A stretch of 64,000 bases of DNA from Caballeronia sp. INDeC2 (GTDB lineage Bacteria > Pseudomonadota > Gammaproteobacteria > Burkholderiales > Burkholderiaceae): the NCBI RefSeq assembly GCF_023631325.1, contig NZ_JALQDG010000004.1:1-64000 (forward strand), written 5' to 3'. The position numbers and the translations under genes were made by a program. The stretch's first letter is position 1, and each line of letters begins with the position of its first letter. Of the stretch, positions 1-8,697 are shown in pieces. The notes beneath the pieces were generated by a model. The model worked only from the letters and a program-made list of their open reading frames with translations, was not told the origin of the DNA and made no database searches.

Positions 1-35
1 GTGTTTTTGTAGGTAATTGGTGTGGTGTCTTCGTT

Positions 36-58
36 GGGGTGGGGTGGGGGGGCGGGGG
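36..58 (+). other. G-quadruplex-forming motif
   Basis: Four guanine runs of 4, 4, 7 and 5 bases (36-39, 41-44, 46-52, 54-58) are separated by single bases T, T and C. Such one-base loops satisfy, and exceed, the usual G3+N1-7 quadruplex pattern and are known to give very stable parallel quadruplexes. What is seen is the sequence pattern only; folding in the cell is inferred. Confidence 0.75.
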
Positions 59-81
59 CGTTGTCGGGGAGCGTCCCGTCG

Positions 82-106
82 CGGGGCGGCCCGCCCCCCC
101 CCCCCC
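82..106. repeat. GC hairpin and C13 homopolymer
   Basis: The arms GGGGCGG (83-89) and CCGCCCC (91-97) pair perfectly around one base, and the second arm merges into a run of 13 cytosines at 94-106. Homopolymers this long are prone to polymerase slippage and to sequencing error, so the exact length should be treated as uncertain. Confidence 0.6.
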
Positions 107-324
107 GCGCCGGTTGCAGCACCGCGACGGTCGCGTGAGCCGCTCCGCATGCGCCGCAGGCGGCAAAAAGAAGTGCGAGCGCGCGTGCGCGGTCGGAAAA
201 GGCAATCGATCGTGGGCCTTGAGCCATATGGTTCGTGTCCTGTTCGGGGCGGAGGCGGGTGTTCGAAAGCATCTGACAACGCAAGCCGCGCCGCGATCCC
301 GAAATCGACACGAAATCCGCGGCA

Positions 325-1662
325 TCAGCCTGAAAACGCCGCCTGCCACAGCATCGCACCGTTCAACGCGACGATCACGCCCGCGCACGCCCACCCGAGC
401 GCGAGGGGCACGCGCGCGACACGCCATCGCCCCATCAGCCCTGCATCGGATGCGAAGCGCACGAGCGGGATCACCGCGAGCGGCAATTGCAAACTAAGCA
501 CGACCTGCGTCGCGACGAGCAGCGTGTTCGAGCCGTGCTGTCCGAAGCTTGTCACCGCGACGAGCGCCGGGCCGATCGCGAGGCCGCGCGTCAAGAGCGC
601 CCGGGCCCAGCGCGGCATCTTCAACCGCAGGAAGCCTTCCATCACGACCTGGCCGGCGAGCGTGCCGGTCACCGTCGCGTTCAGGCCGCAGGCGAGCAGG
701 GCGGCGGCGAACACGACACCGGCCCAATGGCTGCCGACGAGCGGCTCGATGAGCCGGTGTGCATCGGCGAGATCATTGACTTCGGTGTGGCCGGTCGCGT
801 GGAACACGGCCGCCGCGACCACCAATAGCGACGCATTGACGATGAACGCGAGCCCGAGCGCGCCGAACGTGTCGATGTTCACGCCACGCAACGCGCGGCC
901 AACCATCGCGTCGTCGCGCGCGCCCGCGTGCTCCTTGACGAGCGCCGAATGCAGATAAAGATTGTGCGGCATAACCGTCGCGCCGAGCACGCCCGCGGCG
1001 AGCCAGAGCATGCCGGCATCGCGCAGCAACGCGCGCGACGGCGCCAGGCCGCGCATCGCGTCGCCCCAGACCGGATGCGCCAGCGCGAGTTCGACCACGA
1101 AGCAGAAGCTCACGAAGAAGATCAATACCGTCACCGCGCGCTGCAGCGGACGCCTGCCGCGGCTTTGCAGCGCGAGCATCGCGAAAGTCGCGACCGCCGA
1201 GATCAGCACGCCGGCAGTGAGCGAGAAGCCGAAGAGCAGTTGCAGCGCCACCGCACTGCCGACGACCTCCGCGACGTCGCACGCGATGATCGCGATCTCG
1301 CACGCGATCCACAGCACGAGCGTCGTGCGCCGGCTGTAGCGCTCGCGGCAGAGCTGCGCGAGATCGCGCCCGGTCACGACGCCCACACGCGACGCGATCC
1401 ATTGCAGCAGCATGCCCATCAGACTCGCGAGCAGCACGACGAAAAGCATCGAATAGCCGTAGCGCGCGCCGCTCGCGAGCGCCGTCGCCCAGTTGCCGGG
1501 GTCCATGTAACCCACGGCGACGAGCGCGCCCGCGCCCGCGAACGAATACCAGCGTCCGTGCGGGCGCGGTGCCCGTTGGCGGTCCTCGCGGCCTGCCGCG
1601 GGCGACTTCGCGTCGGATTGCGCGGCGGAAAGCTGGGCGAGTACTGACGGATTGGTGTTCAT
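325..1662 (-). CDS. mntH: Nramp-family divalent metal transporter MntH
   Basis: A proton-coupled importer of Mn(II), and to some extent Fe(II), across the inner membrane. The 445-residue product has the two defining Nramp motifs: DPGN at residues 54-57 in the first helix and MPH at 231-233 in the sixth, which together form the metal site. Many long hydrophobic segments fit the usual 11-helix fold. The N-terminal 40 residues are polar and proline-rich, slightly longer than in E. coli MntH. It is divergent from the polyamine operon across a 517-base gap. No manganese riboswitch or clear MntR/Fur palindrome could be picked out upstream, so its regulation is not visible here. Confidence 0.95.
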   Translation of the reverse strand: MNTNPSVLAQLSAAQSDAKSPAAGREDRQRAPRPHGRWYSFAGAGALVAVGYMDPGNWATALASGARYGYSMLFVVLLASLMGMLLQWIASRVGVVTGRDLAQLCRERYSRRTTLVLWIACEIAIIACDVAEVVGSAVALQLLFGFSLTAGVLISAVATFAMLALQSRGRRPLQRAVTVLIFFVSFCFVVELALAHPVWGDAMRGLAPSRALLRDAGMLWLAAGVLGATVMPHNLYLHSALVKEHAGARDDAMVGRALRGVNIDTFGALGLAFIVNASLLVVAAAVFHATGHTEVNDLADAHRLIEPLVGSHWAGVVFAAALLACGLNATVTGTLAGQVVMEGFLRLKMPRWARALLTRGLAIGPALVAVTSFGQHGSNTLLVATQVVLSLQLPLAVIPLVRFASDAGLMGRWRVARVPLALGWACAGVIVALNGAMLWQAAFSG

Positions 1663-2179
1663 GCGGGATGCAGCCTCGAATAGCGATGCAACGGCGGCGC
1701 CGTACAGTCTTTCGCGCGCGTTGCCGGTTCAGAAGACGCCGCACTTCGCGGCGCACGTCGAATTGGCTCGCAACAACTGTTCCGCTGGCTATTCGTCAGG
1801 CGCACATGCCCATTCACGGGCGTCAGAGGCCGGTCACGAATGATGACATTGCATCCGGATTACGCGATCGCGTTCCCTTTTGACGAGTGTGGTTTTATCA
1901 GGTGCCGCCGGGGCCGTTTAGGGGCTAAAATGCGCGCTCTTTCCTGCCGGGCGCGCGTGGCGCGAAGCCGTCGAGAGGCCCGCCTGGCAAGACTGCTGCC
2001 GCGTCGCGCAAGGGCGTGTCCATTTTGCGCGACAAGCGGCTTTTTATTTTTTGTCGTGCATGTGTTTAATGGTAGTTTTCGGGGTTTTAAGGGAGTCACG
2101 CGCCAGTTCGGGCGATGGGACCATGCGCCGGCCCGGCGCGGCGCGACACCGTGACAAGTCGGAACAAGGGAGAATCGAA
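1663..2179. promoter_or_regulatory. Divergent mntH / potF control region
   Basis: A 517-base gap with no convincing gene, holding the promoters of both flanking genes. Visible elements are a TAAAAT -10-like hexamer at 1926-1931 (plus strand) and an imperfect hairpin formed by 2027-2035 and 2051-2059 (eight of nine pairs plus a wobble, 15-base AT-rich loop), which would lie in the potF leader. A strong ribosome site, AAGGGAG, precedes the potF start by 7 bases. Confidence 0.4.
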
Positions 2180-3295
2180 ATGAACCAGAAACTGGCGGGC
2201 CGCACGGCCAAGCTGGCGGGCGCACTGGCATGCGCCGCGATGCTGACTCCGCTCGCGGCATTCGCGAAGGACACGCAGTTGAACGTCTACAACTGGTCGG
2301 ACTATATCGCGAAGGACACGATTCCCAACTTCACCAAACAGACCGGCGTCAAGGTGAAGTACGACAACTACGACAGCGACGACACCCTTCAGGCAAAGCT
2401 CCTCACCGGCCGTTCCGGCTATGACATCGTCGTGCCGACGAGCAATTACGCGGGCAAGCAGATCGCCGCGAATATCTTTTCGCCGCTCGACAAGTCGAAG
2501 CTGCCCAACCTCAAGTATCTCGATCCCGACCTGATGAAACTCGTCGAGGGCGCGGATCCGGGCAACAAGTACGTGGTGCCCTGGGCCTACGGCACGACGG
2601 GCCTCGGCTACAACGTCGACAAGGCTAGACAAATCCTCGGCGCGAACGCGGAACTGAACAACTGGGACATCCTCTTCAAGCCCGAGAACATCTCGAAGCT
2701 GAAGGCGTGCGGCGTCTCGGTGCTCGACGCGCCCGACCAGATGTTCGCAGCCGCGCTGCACTACATCGGCAAGGATCCGATGAGTACGAATCCCGCCGAT
2801 TATCGCGACGCGCTCGCGATGATGAAGAAGATTCGCCCGTACATCACGCAGTTCAACTCGTCGGGCTATATCAACGACATGGTCGGCGGCGACATCTGCT
2901 TTACCTACGGCTGGTCGGGCGACGTCGTGATCGCGAAGCATCGCGCGGTCGAGGCGAAGAAGCCGTTCAAGATCGAGTACTACATTCCGAGGGGCGGCGC
3001 GCCCGTGTGGTTCGACGTGATGGCGATTCCGAAGGACGCGAAGAACAAGGACGCCGCGCACGAGTGGATCAACTATATCGAGACGCCGCAGGTTCACGCG
3101 GCGATCACGAACGCGGTCTACTACCCGAGCGCGAATCTGGAAGCGCGCAAGTACGTGGACAAGGATGTCGCGAACGATCCGGCCGTGTATCCGCCGCAGG
3201 ACGTCATCAAGACGCTGTTCCTGCTGAAGCCGCTGCCGCCCGAGATCCAGCGCCTGCAGACGCGGCTCTGGACGGAATTCAAGTCCGGCCGATGA
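2180..3295 (+). CDS. potF: Polyamine (putrescine) ABC transporter substrate-binding protein
   Basis: Periplasmic receptor that delivers putrescine or a related polyamine to the PotGHI importer. The start at 2180 was chosen over an in-frame start at 2051 because it follows an AAGGGAG ribosome site and opens a clean signal peptide ending at AFA (residues 26-28). The 371-residue length fits the family. The mature N-terminus contains YNWSDYI (37-43), and WSGDV and WFDVMAIP motifs follow; in E. coli PotF the corresponding Trp/Asp/Tyr residues line the polyamine pocket. It is the first gene of the operon and is separated from potG by a hairpin, which usually allows the receptor to be made in excess. 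Putrescine versus spermidine preference cannot be settled here. Confidence 0.93.
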   Translation: MNQKLAGRTAKLAGALACAAMLTPLAAFAKDTQLNVYNWSDYIAKDTIPNFTKQTGVKVKYDNYDSDDTLQAKLLTGRSGYDIVVPTSNYAGKQIAANIFSPLDKSKLPNLKYLDPDLMKLVEGADPGNKYVVPWAYGTTGLGYNVDKARQILGANAELNNWDILFKPENISKLKACGVSVLDAPDQMFAAALHYIGKDPMSTNPADYRDALAMMKKIRPYITQFNSSGYINDMVGGDICFTYGWSGDVVIAKHRAVEAKKPFKIEYYIPRGGAPVWFDVMAIPKDAKNKDAAHEWINYIETPQVHAAITNAVYYPSANLEARKYVDKDVANDPAVYPPQDVIKTLFLLKPLPPEIQRLQTRLWTEFKSGR

Positions 3296-3328
3296 ATCTC
3301 AAAAGCCGGTTATTCTTTTGAATCGACG

Positions 3329-3352
3329 AAGCCCCTGGACCGCCGGGGGCTT
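3329..3352 (+). terminator. Hairpin between potF and potG (partial terminator)
   Basis: A 10-bp stem (3329-3338 with 3343-3352, one T-G wobble) closes a 4-base ACCG loop. Only three T residues follow, so it probably attenuates or stabilises the potF transcript rather than stopping all transcription into potG. Confidence 0.55.
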
Positions 3353-3397
3353 TGTTCGTGATCGCATCGCATGAAGCAAGGAGTCGAACAGGCAATC

Positions 3398-4570
3398 ATG
3401 AGTGAGCAGTCGAGCGCGTTGAAGGCAGCGCCTAATTCCGGCCGGCGCGAGCCGGGCATTTCTCCATCGGCCCAGAGCATGGACGACAACTTCGTGCAGA
3501 TCGTCGACGTCGTGAAGAAATTCGGCGAGACGACGGCCGTGCGGGGCGTCAACCTGTCGGTGAAGAAGGGCGAGCTGTTCGCACTGCTCGGCAGTTCGGG
3601 CTGCGGCAAGTCGACGCTTTTGCGCATGCTCGCCGGGCTCGAACCCGTGACCGAAGGGCAGATCCTGATCGACGGCGAAGATCTCGCGAAGATGCCGCCA
3701 TACAGACGGCCGGTGAACATGATGTTCCAGTCCTACGCGCTCTTTCCGCACATGAGCGTGGAATCGAATGTCGCGTTCGGCCTGAGGCAGGAAGGCGTCA
3801 AGGGCGGCGAGCTTAAGGATCGCGTGAACAACGCACTCGAACTCGTGCAGATGGCGAAGTTCGCCAAACGCAAGCCGCATCAGTTGTCGGGCGGGCAGCA
3901 GCAGCGTGTCGCGCTCGCGCGCAGTCTCGTGAAGCGCCCGAAGCTGCTGCTGCTCGACGAACCGATGTCCGCGCTCGACAAGCAGATCCGCCAGCGCACG
4001 CAGATCGAACTCGTCAACATTCTCGATCAGGTCGGCGTCACCTGCATCATGGTGACGCACGATCAGGAAGAGGCGATGACGATGGCCAATCGCCTCGCCG
4101 TGATGAGCGAAGGGCAGATCGTGCAGCTCGGCACGCCGCACGAAGTCTACGAATACCCGAACACGCGCTTCTCGGCGCAGTTCATCGGCTCGACCAATCT
4201 CTTCGACGGCAATGTCGTGGAAGACGAGCCGGATCACGTCTTCGTCGAATCGCAGGACTTGCCGGTGCGGCTTTATGTAAGCCACGGCATCACCGGGCCG
4301 CTCGGCATGCCGGTGACGATCTCCGTGCGCCCCGAACGCATCGCGCTCACGCGCAAGCCGCCCGAGGGCGCATACAACTGGGGCCGCGGCAGAGTGACGA
4401 ATATCGCGTATATGGGCGGCTACACGCTTTATCACGTGACGCTCGATTCGGGCAAGGTCGTGGTCGCGAACCTGTCGAGCCTCGCGATCGGCGAGATCGA
4501 TTCGCCCACGTTCGACGACGAAGTCTACGTGCGCTGGAGCGCGTCCGCGGGCGTGGTGCTGACCTCATGA
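3398..4570 (+). CDS. potG: Polyamine ABC transporter ATP-binding protein
   Basis: ATPase subunit that powers polyamine import through PotH/PotI. From the start at 3398 the product is 390 residues. It has Walker A GSSGCGKST at 65-73, Q-loop glutamine about 111, signature LSGGQQQR at 163-170 and Walker B LLLLDEP at 183-189, followed by a C-terminal TOBE-type regulatory domain (about 270-385). An ATG at 3371 is in frame, but the only AAGGAG site (3378-3383) lies downstream of it, which favours 3398 despite a long 14-base spacer; 3480 is a further possibility. The stop overlaps the potH start by 4 bases, so translation is probably coupled. Confidence 0.93.
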   Translation: MSEQSSALKAAPNSGRREPGISPSAQSMDDNFVQIVDVVKKFGETTAVRGVNLSVKKGELFALLGSSGCGKSTLLRMLAGLEPVTEGQILIDGEDLAKMPPYRRPVNMMFQSYALFPHMSVESNVAFGLRQEGVKGGELKDRVNNALELVQMAKFAKRKPHQLSGGQQQRVALARSLVKRPKLLLLDEPMSALDKQIRQRTQIELVNILDQVGVTCIMVTHDQEEAMTMANRLAVMSEGQIVQLGTPHEVYEYPNTRFSAQFIGSTNLFDGNVVEDEPDHVFVESQDLPVRLYVSHGITGPLGMPVTISVRPERIALTRKPPEGAYNWGRGRVTNIAYMGGYTLYHVTLDSGKVVVANLSSLAIGEIDSPTFDDEVYVRWSASAGVVLTS

Positions 4571-5472
4571 TGAAGCTGCTCGACCGCATGCGCGTGTCAG
4601 GGCGCACGCTCGTCATCGGCGGGCCGTATTTGTGGCTCCTGATGCTGTTCTTCGTGCCGTTCCTGCTCGTCGTGAAGATCAGCTTCTCGGACAGCCAGCT
4701 CGGGATTCCGCCGTACACGGATCTCGTGTCGATGGAAGAAGGCGTGATGCACATCGCGCTCGACTTCGCGCACTACGCGTTCCTCGTCAAGGACAGCCTG
4801 TACTTCGCGACCTACATGAACTCGCTGCTGGTCGCGGCGGTGTCGACGCTGCTGTGCCTCCTGATCGGCTATCCGATGGCGTATTACATCGCGCGCTCGA
4901 ATCCGGCGTCGCGCAACATTCTGATGATGGCGGTGATGCTGCCGTTCTGGACGTCGTTTCTGATCCGCGTGTATGCGTGGATCGGCATTCTCAAGAACAA
5001 CGGCCTGCTAAACAATTTCCTGATGTCGACCGGCCTGCTGCATTCGCCGATCGAGCTGTATCACACGAATATCGCGGTGTATATCGGCATGGTGTATTCG
5101 TATCTGCCGTTTCTCGTGATGCCGCTCTACGCGCATCTCGTGAAGATGGACCTGACCTTGCTCGAAGCGGCCTACGATCTAGGAGCCAAGCCGTGGAAGG
5201 CGTTCGTGCAGATCACGTTGCCGTTGTCGAAGAACGGCATTATCGCGGGCTGTCTGCTCGTGTTCATTCCGGCGGTGGGCGAGTACGTGATTCCTGAATT
5301 GCTCGGCGGCGCGGACACGCTGATGATCGGCCGCGTCATGTGGAACGAGTTCTTCAACAACGCCGACTGGCCGATGGCGTCCGCCGTCACCTGCGCGATG
5401 GTCCTGCTGCTGCTCGTGCCGATGGCGCTCTTCCAGCACTTCCAGGCGAAGCAACTGGAGGAGAAGCGATGA
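4567..5472 (+). CDS. potH: Polyamine ABC transporter permease PotH
   Basis: One of the two membrane subunits of the polyamine importer. The 301-residue product has about six transmembrane helices. It carries the EAA-type coupling loop at roughly 200-220 (EAAYDLGAKPW and following), where the PotG ATPase docks. The start ATG at 4567 overlaps the potG stop by 4 bases (a second ATG is at 4570), and its own stop overlaps potI in the same way. The three genes are therefore almost certainly translated as a unit. Confidence 0.94.
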   Translation: MMKLLDRMRVSGRTLVIGGPYLWLLMLFFVPFLLVVKISFSDSQLGIPPYTDLVSMEEGVMHIALDFAHYAFLVKDSLYFATYMNSLLVAAVSTLLCLLIGYPMAYYIARSNPASRNILMMAVMLPFWTSFLIRVYAWIGILKNNGLLNNFLMSTGLLHSPIELYHTNIAVYIGMVYSYLPFLVMPLYAHLVKMDLTLLEAAYDLGAKPWKAFVQITLPLSKNGIIAGCLLVFIPAVGEYVIPELLGGADTLMIGRVMWNEFFNNADWPMASAVTCAMVLLLLVPMALFQHFQAKQLEEKR

Positions 5473-6287
5473 TCAGGCCCAGCCGTCCGTTGCAAATTAC
5501 CGCGCTCGGCCTCGGGTTCGCGTTTTTGTATATCCCGATCTTGAGCCTCATCGTCTATTCGTTCAACGACTCGCCGCTCGTCACGGTGTGGACGGAGCCG
5601 TCGCTCAAGTGGTATCGCGCGCTCGTCACCGATGACGAGCTGATCAACGCCGCGTGGCTGTCGTTGCGCATCGCCTTCTTTACGGCGTGCGCGTCGGTCG
5701 TGATCGGCACGTGGGCGGGTTTCGTGCTGGCGCGCATGGGACGCTTCAAGGGTTTCACGCTCTACGCGGGCATGATCAACGCGCCGCTCGTGATCCCCGA
5801 AGTCATTCAGGGCATTTCGCTGTTGCTGCTGTTCGTCGAGATGGCGAAGCTCATCGGATGGCCCGATCGCGGCTTCTTCACGATCTGGATCGGGCACGTG
5901 ATGCTGTGCATTTCGTATGTCGCGATCATCGTGGAATCGCGCGTGCGGGAGTTGAATCCGTCGCTGGAGGAGGCCGCGCTCGACCTCGGCGCAACGCCGT
6001 TGCGCGTGTTCTTCTCGATCACGCTGCCGTTGATTTCGCAAGCGCTCGTGGCCGGCTGGCTGCTGTCGTTCACGTTGTCGATCGATGATCTGGTGCTGTC
6101 GGCGTTTCTGTCCGGTCCCGGGTCGACGACGCTGCCGCTCGTCGTGTTCTCGCGGGTGCGCCTCGGGTTGAATCCCGAGATGAATGCGCTCGCGACCTTG
6201 TTCATCGCGCTCGTGACGATCGGCGTGATCGGCGCGAATGCCTTCATGCAGCGCAGCGAGCGCAGAAGGCTCGCGGGCGTGATGTGA
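5469..6287 (+). CDS. potI: Polyamine ABC transporter permease PotI
   Basis: Second membrane subunit of the polyamine importer and last gene of the operon. The 272-residue product has six predicted helices and an EAA loop at about 167-188 (EEAALDLGATPLRVFF). The start at 5469 overlaps the potH stop by 4 bases; longer upstream reading in this frame lies inside potH and was discarded. It ends facing the minus-strand dehydratase gene, with a hairpin in the 53-base gap. Confidence 0.94.
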   Translation: MIRPSRPLQITALGLGFAFLYIPILSLIVYSFNDSPLVTVWTEPSLKWYRALVTDDELINAAWLSLRIAFFTACASVVIGTWAGFVLARMGRFKGFTLYAGMINAPLVIPEVIQGISLLLLFVEMAKLIGWPDRGFFTIWIGHVMLCISYVAIIVESRVRELNPSLEEAALDLGATPLRVFFSITLPLISQALVAGWLLSFTLSIDDLVLSAFLSGPGSTTLPLVVFSRVRLGLNPEMNALATLFIALVTIGVIGANAFMQRSERRRLAGVM

Positions 6288-6306
6288 GGCCCGACGACCA
6301 CGAATG

Positions 6307-6334
6307 AAAAACGCGGCCCCAGTACGGGGCCGCG
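6307..6334 (-). terminator. Terminator of the threonine dehydratase gene
   Basis: A 9-bp GC-rich stem (6312-6320 with 6326-6334, loop AGTAC) is followed on the minus strand by five T residues (A run 6307-6311). It lies just past the stop of the minus-strand gene. It may also slow plus-strand transcripts leaving potI, although the plus side lacks a good T tract. Confidence 0.8.
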
Positions 6335-6340
6335 CGCATT

Positions 6341-7345
6341 TCAGGCGTTCGCCAGATGCTTCGCGAAGGTCGCCGGATCGGTGTTCGTGCCGCACAACAG
6401 CACGCCGACGCGCTTGCCTTGCAGACGCTCGCGCAACGGGCCGAGCAGGGCGGCGGTGGCGGCCGCGCAAGCCGGTTCGACCGCGAGCTTCAGTTCGCTG
6501 AAGAGTTGCAGCATGCCGTGCCGCAACTCGCTGTCCGACACGGTCACGATCTCGTCGATATGCCGCCGGCACAGCTCGTAGCTGTATTGCTCGGTGTGCG
6601 GGGCCATCAGCGAATCGGCGATGCCGTGCATCGCGCCCATTTTGATCGTGTGATTCGCTTCGAAACTGCGCTTCATCGCGTCCGATCCTTCAGGCTCCAC
6701 GCCGTACACGTGCAGCGACGGATTCGCGAGGCGCATCGCCGTCGATACGCCCGCGGCCAGGCCGCCGCCGCCGATCGGCAGGATTACCGCGTCGAGATCG
6801 GGCGCTTGCGAGGTCCACTCGTAGCCGAGCGTCGCCGTGCCGAGCACCGTGTGATAGCCGTTGAACGGATGGATGAAGACACGTCCTTCTTCCGCTTCGA
6901 CGCGCCGCACGACATCGAAGGCTTCGGCAACGTTCTCCGCGAACACCACTTCCGCGCCGAAGCGACGGCACAGCGCAACCCGCGCCGGGCTCGCGCTCTT
7001 GATGATGACGACCTTCGCGCCCACGTCCATGCGCTGCGCCGCGTAAGCGACGGCCACCGCGTGATTGCCCGCCGACACGCAGGTCACGCCCGCCGAGCGT
7101 TCACTGTCCGATAACGCGAGGATGTTCGAGAACGCGCCGCGCGCCTTGAACGTGCCGCTCGCCTGCAGCAGTTCGAACTTGAACGTGATCGGCGTGCCTT
7201 CGAGCGTCGGAAAATCGTGACGCTCGAAGGTCGGCGTGCGCGCGACCCAAGGCGTGAGCGCCATGTGCTGCCCGGCGATGTCGTCGAGCGTCGGAATCGG
7301 CGTGCCGTCGATCGTATTGTCGGAATGCTGCGTGGCAGTGGACAT
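6341..7345 (-). CDS. PLP-dependent threonine/serine dehydratase
   Basis: Fold-type II pyridoxal-phosphate enzyme, most likely deaminating threonine to 2-oxobutanoate (or serine to pyruvate). The 334-residue product shows the PLP-lysine motif GTFKARG with Lys67, a substrate loop SAGNHA at 91-96 and the phosphate-binding loop GGGG at 192-195. It lacks the C-terminal ACT-like domain of biosynthetic IlvA, so isoleucine feedback control is not expected; a catabolic dehydratase or a serine racemase are both possible. The start at 7345 was chosen because upstream in-frame sequence lies inside argE. Only 19 bases separate it from argE, suggesting co-transcription. Confidence 0.88.
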   Translation of the reverse strand: MSTATQHSDNTIDGTPIPTLDDIAGQHMALTPWVARTPTFERHDFPTLEGTPITFKFELLQASGTFKARGAFSNILALSDSERSAGVTCVSAGNHAVAVAYAAQRMDVGAKVVIIKSASPARVALCRRFGAEVVFAENVAEAFDVVRRVEAEEGRVFIHPFNGYHTVLGTATLGYEWTSQAPDLDAVILPIGGGGLAAGVSTAMRLANPSLHVYGVEPEGSDAMKRSFEANHTIKMGAMHGIADSLMAPHTEQYSYELCRRHIDEIVTVSDSELRHGMLQLFSELKLAVEPACAAATAALLGPLRERLQGKRVGVLLCGTNTDPATFAKHLANA

Positions 7346-7364
7346 GGCTTTTTGTTCTGAAAGG

Positions 7365-8591
7365 TCAGCGAGTCTGTGCTTCGACGGACATGCTGTGAAT
7401 GAACTTGCCGAGGAACGCCTCGCACTGGACGAGCTGTTCGAGCGACACGTACTCGTTCGCCTTGTGCGCCTGCTCGATATTGCCCGGACCGCACACGATG
7501 CTCGGCACGCCCGCATTGGCGAACAGGCCCGCTTCGGTGCCGTAGGCGACCTTGTGCTTGTCCTGATTTTGCGTGAGCGCGCGCACGAGCTGCGTGATCG
7601 CCGCCTGCTCGGTCGCGTCGAGCCCCGGCGCGGACGCGAGCTTCGTGAATTCGATGGCTGCGTTGTCATGCTCCTTCAGCATTTTCGGCAGCAGCGTTTC
7701 GTGCGCGTACGACTCGATGCGTCTGAAGATCTGGTCAGGATCGATGGTCGGCAGATTGCGGAACTCGAACTCGAAGTTGCATTCGGCGGGCACCGTGTTG
7801 ATCGCGTTCCCGCCTTTGATCGTGCTCGTCTGACCGGTGGTGAAGGGCACGTCGTAGAGCTCGTCGAACGGACCTTTCGCGCGGAACTCGTCGACGAGAT
7901 CGCGGATGTGACAGATGAGCCGCGCCGCATATTCGATCGCGTTGAGGCCCTTGGGCGTCAGCGACGAGTGCGCCGCGAACCCGCGCACGCAGCAGTGATA
8001 CGTGTTGATGCCCTTATGCGCGATGATCGGGCGCATGGACGTCGGCTCGCCGACGATGCAGCCGTCGGGCTTCACGCCGCGTTTTTGCAGGTCGGCGATC
8101 ATCAGCGGCGCGCCGGCGCAGCCCACTTCTTCGTCGTAGGACAGCGCGAAGTGGATGGGTTTCGCGAGCTTCGTCGACTGCATCTTCGGCAGTAGCGCGA
8201 GCGCCGCGCCGATGAAGCCCTTCATGTCGCACGAGCCGCGGCCGTAGAGCAGGCCGTCGCGGACTTCGGGCTTGAACGGATCGCTCTGCCAGTCCTGACC
8301 GTCGACCGGAACGACATCGGTGTGACCCGACAGCACGATGCCGCCGTTCGTCGCGCCATCGTGCGCCGGGACCGTGGCGAAGAGGTTCGCCCACTGGCCG
8401 CGCGGATCGTTGGTGATGGCCGCTTCGATGCCTGCGTGCCGCAACTCGTCGCGCACGGTTTCGATAAGGCCGAGATTCGGATTGCGGCTGACCGTATCGA
8501 TGGAGACTAGCCGTTCGATCCACGGCAGGGAAATCGGCGTTTCCGTCGTGGATTGAGTTTTGGGATGCGCCGCATCGGCGGGTTGTGACAT
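7365..8591 (-). CDS. argE: Acetylornithine deacetylase
   Basis: Cytoplasmic M20-family metallohydrolase that releases ornithine from N-acetylornithine in arginine synthesis. The 408-residue product has the metal-site motif SGHTDVVP (His90, Asp92), a bridging aspartate in SCDMKGF (Asp122) and the catalytic/metal glutamates DEEVG (Glu154, Glu155). Length and motifs fit ArgE better than DapE or carboxypeptidase G2 homologues, though the family is hard to split by eye. It is preceded by a 259-base repeat-rich gap and followed by a closely spaced dehydratase gene. Confidence 0.88.
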   Translation of the reverse strand: MSQPADAAHPKTQSTTETPISLPWIERLVSIDTVSRNPNLGLIETVRDELRHAGIEAAITNDPRGQWANLFATVPAHDGATNGGIVLSGHTDVVPVDGQDWQSDPFKPEVRDGLLYGRGSCDMKGFIGAALALLPKMQSTKLAKPIHFALSYDEEVGCAGAPLMIADLQKRGVKPDGCIVGEPTSMRPIIAHKGINTYHCCVRGFAAHSSLTPKGLNAIEYAARLICHIRDLVDEFRAKGPFDELYDVPFTTGQTSTIKGGNAINTVPAECNFEFEFRNLPTIDPDQIFRRIESYAHETLLPKMLKEHDNAAIEFTKLASAPGLDATEQAAITQLVRALTQNQDKHKVAYGTEAGLFANAGVPSIVCGPGNIEQAHKANEYVSLEQLVQCEAFLGKFIHSMSVEAQTR

Positions 8592-8652
8592 TTTTTGACT
8601 CCAGCGGGGAGAGTTTGATCATAGCCCAAATTTGGGTGCTGACCTGCACCTT

Positions 8653-8678
8653 GGGGCGTTTGGGTTTTGGGTTTTGGG
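8653..8678 (+). repeat. Telomere-like GGGTTTT tandem / quadruplex motif
   Basis: Four guanine runs (8653-8656, 8662-8664, 8669-8671, 8676-8678) are spaced by 5, 4 and 4 bases; the last three form exact GGGTTTT repeats. The pattern meets the standard G3+N1-7 quadruplex definition. The G-rich strand is the template strand for argE and mfd. Confidence 0.7.
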
Positions 8679-8697
8679 TTTCGCCGGATCCCGTTTG

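Larger units (their letters stand above)
1..324. other. Intergenic left end, no gene seen
   Basis: I see no convincing coding region here. Open frames exist in several phases but have no recognisable protein content and no ribosome binding site. The stretch lies downstream of the minus-strand mntH gene. Its left third is compositionally extreme: a G-rich tract at 36-58, then a C-rich tract ending in 13 consecutive cytosines at 94-106. Confidence 0.6.

Noticed and set aside
1663..2179. Manganese riboswitch or MntR box before mntH
   Set aside because: No conserved yybP-ykoY core and no convincing palindrome were found by eye.
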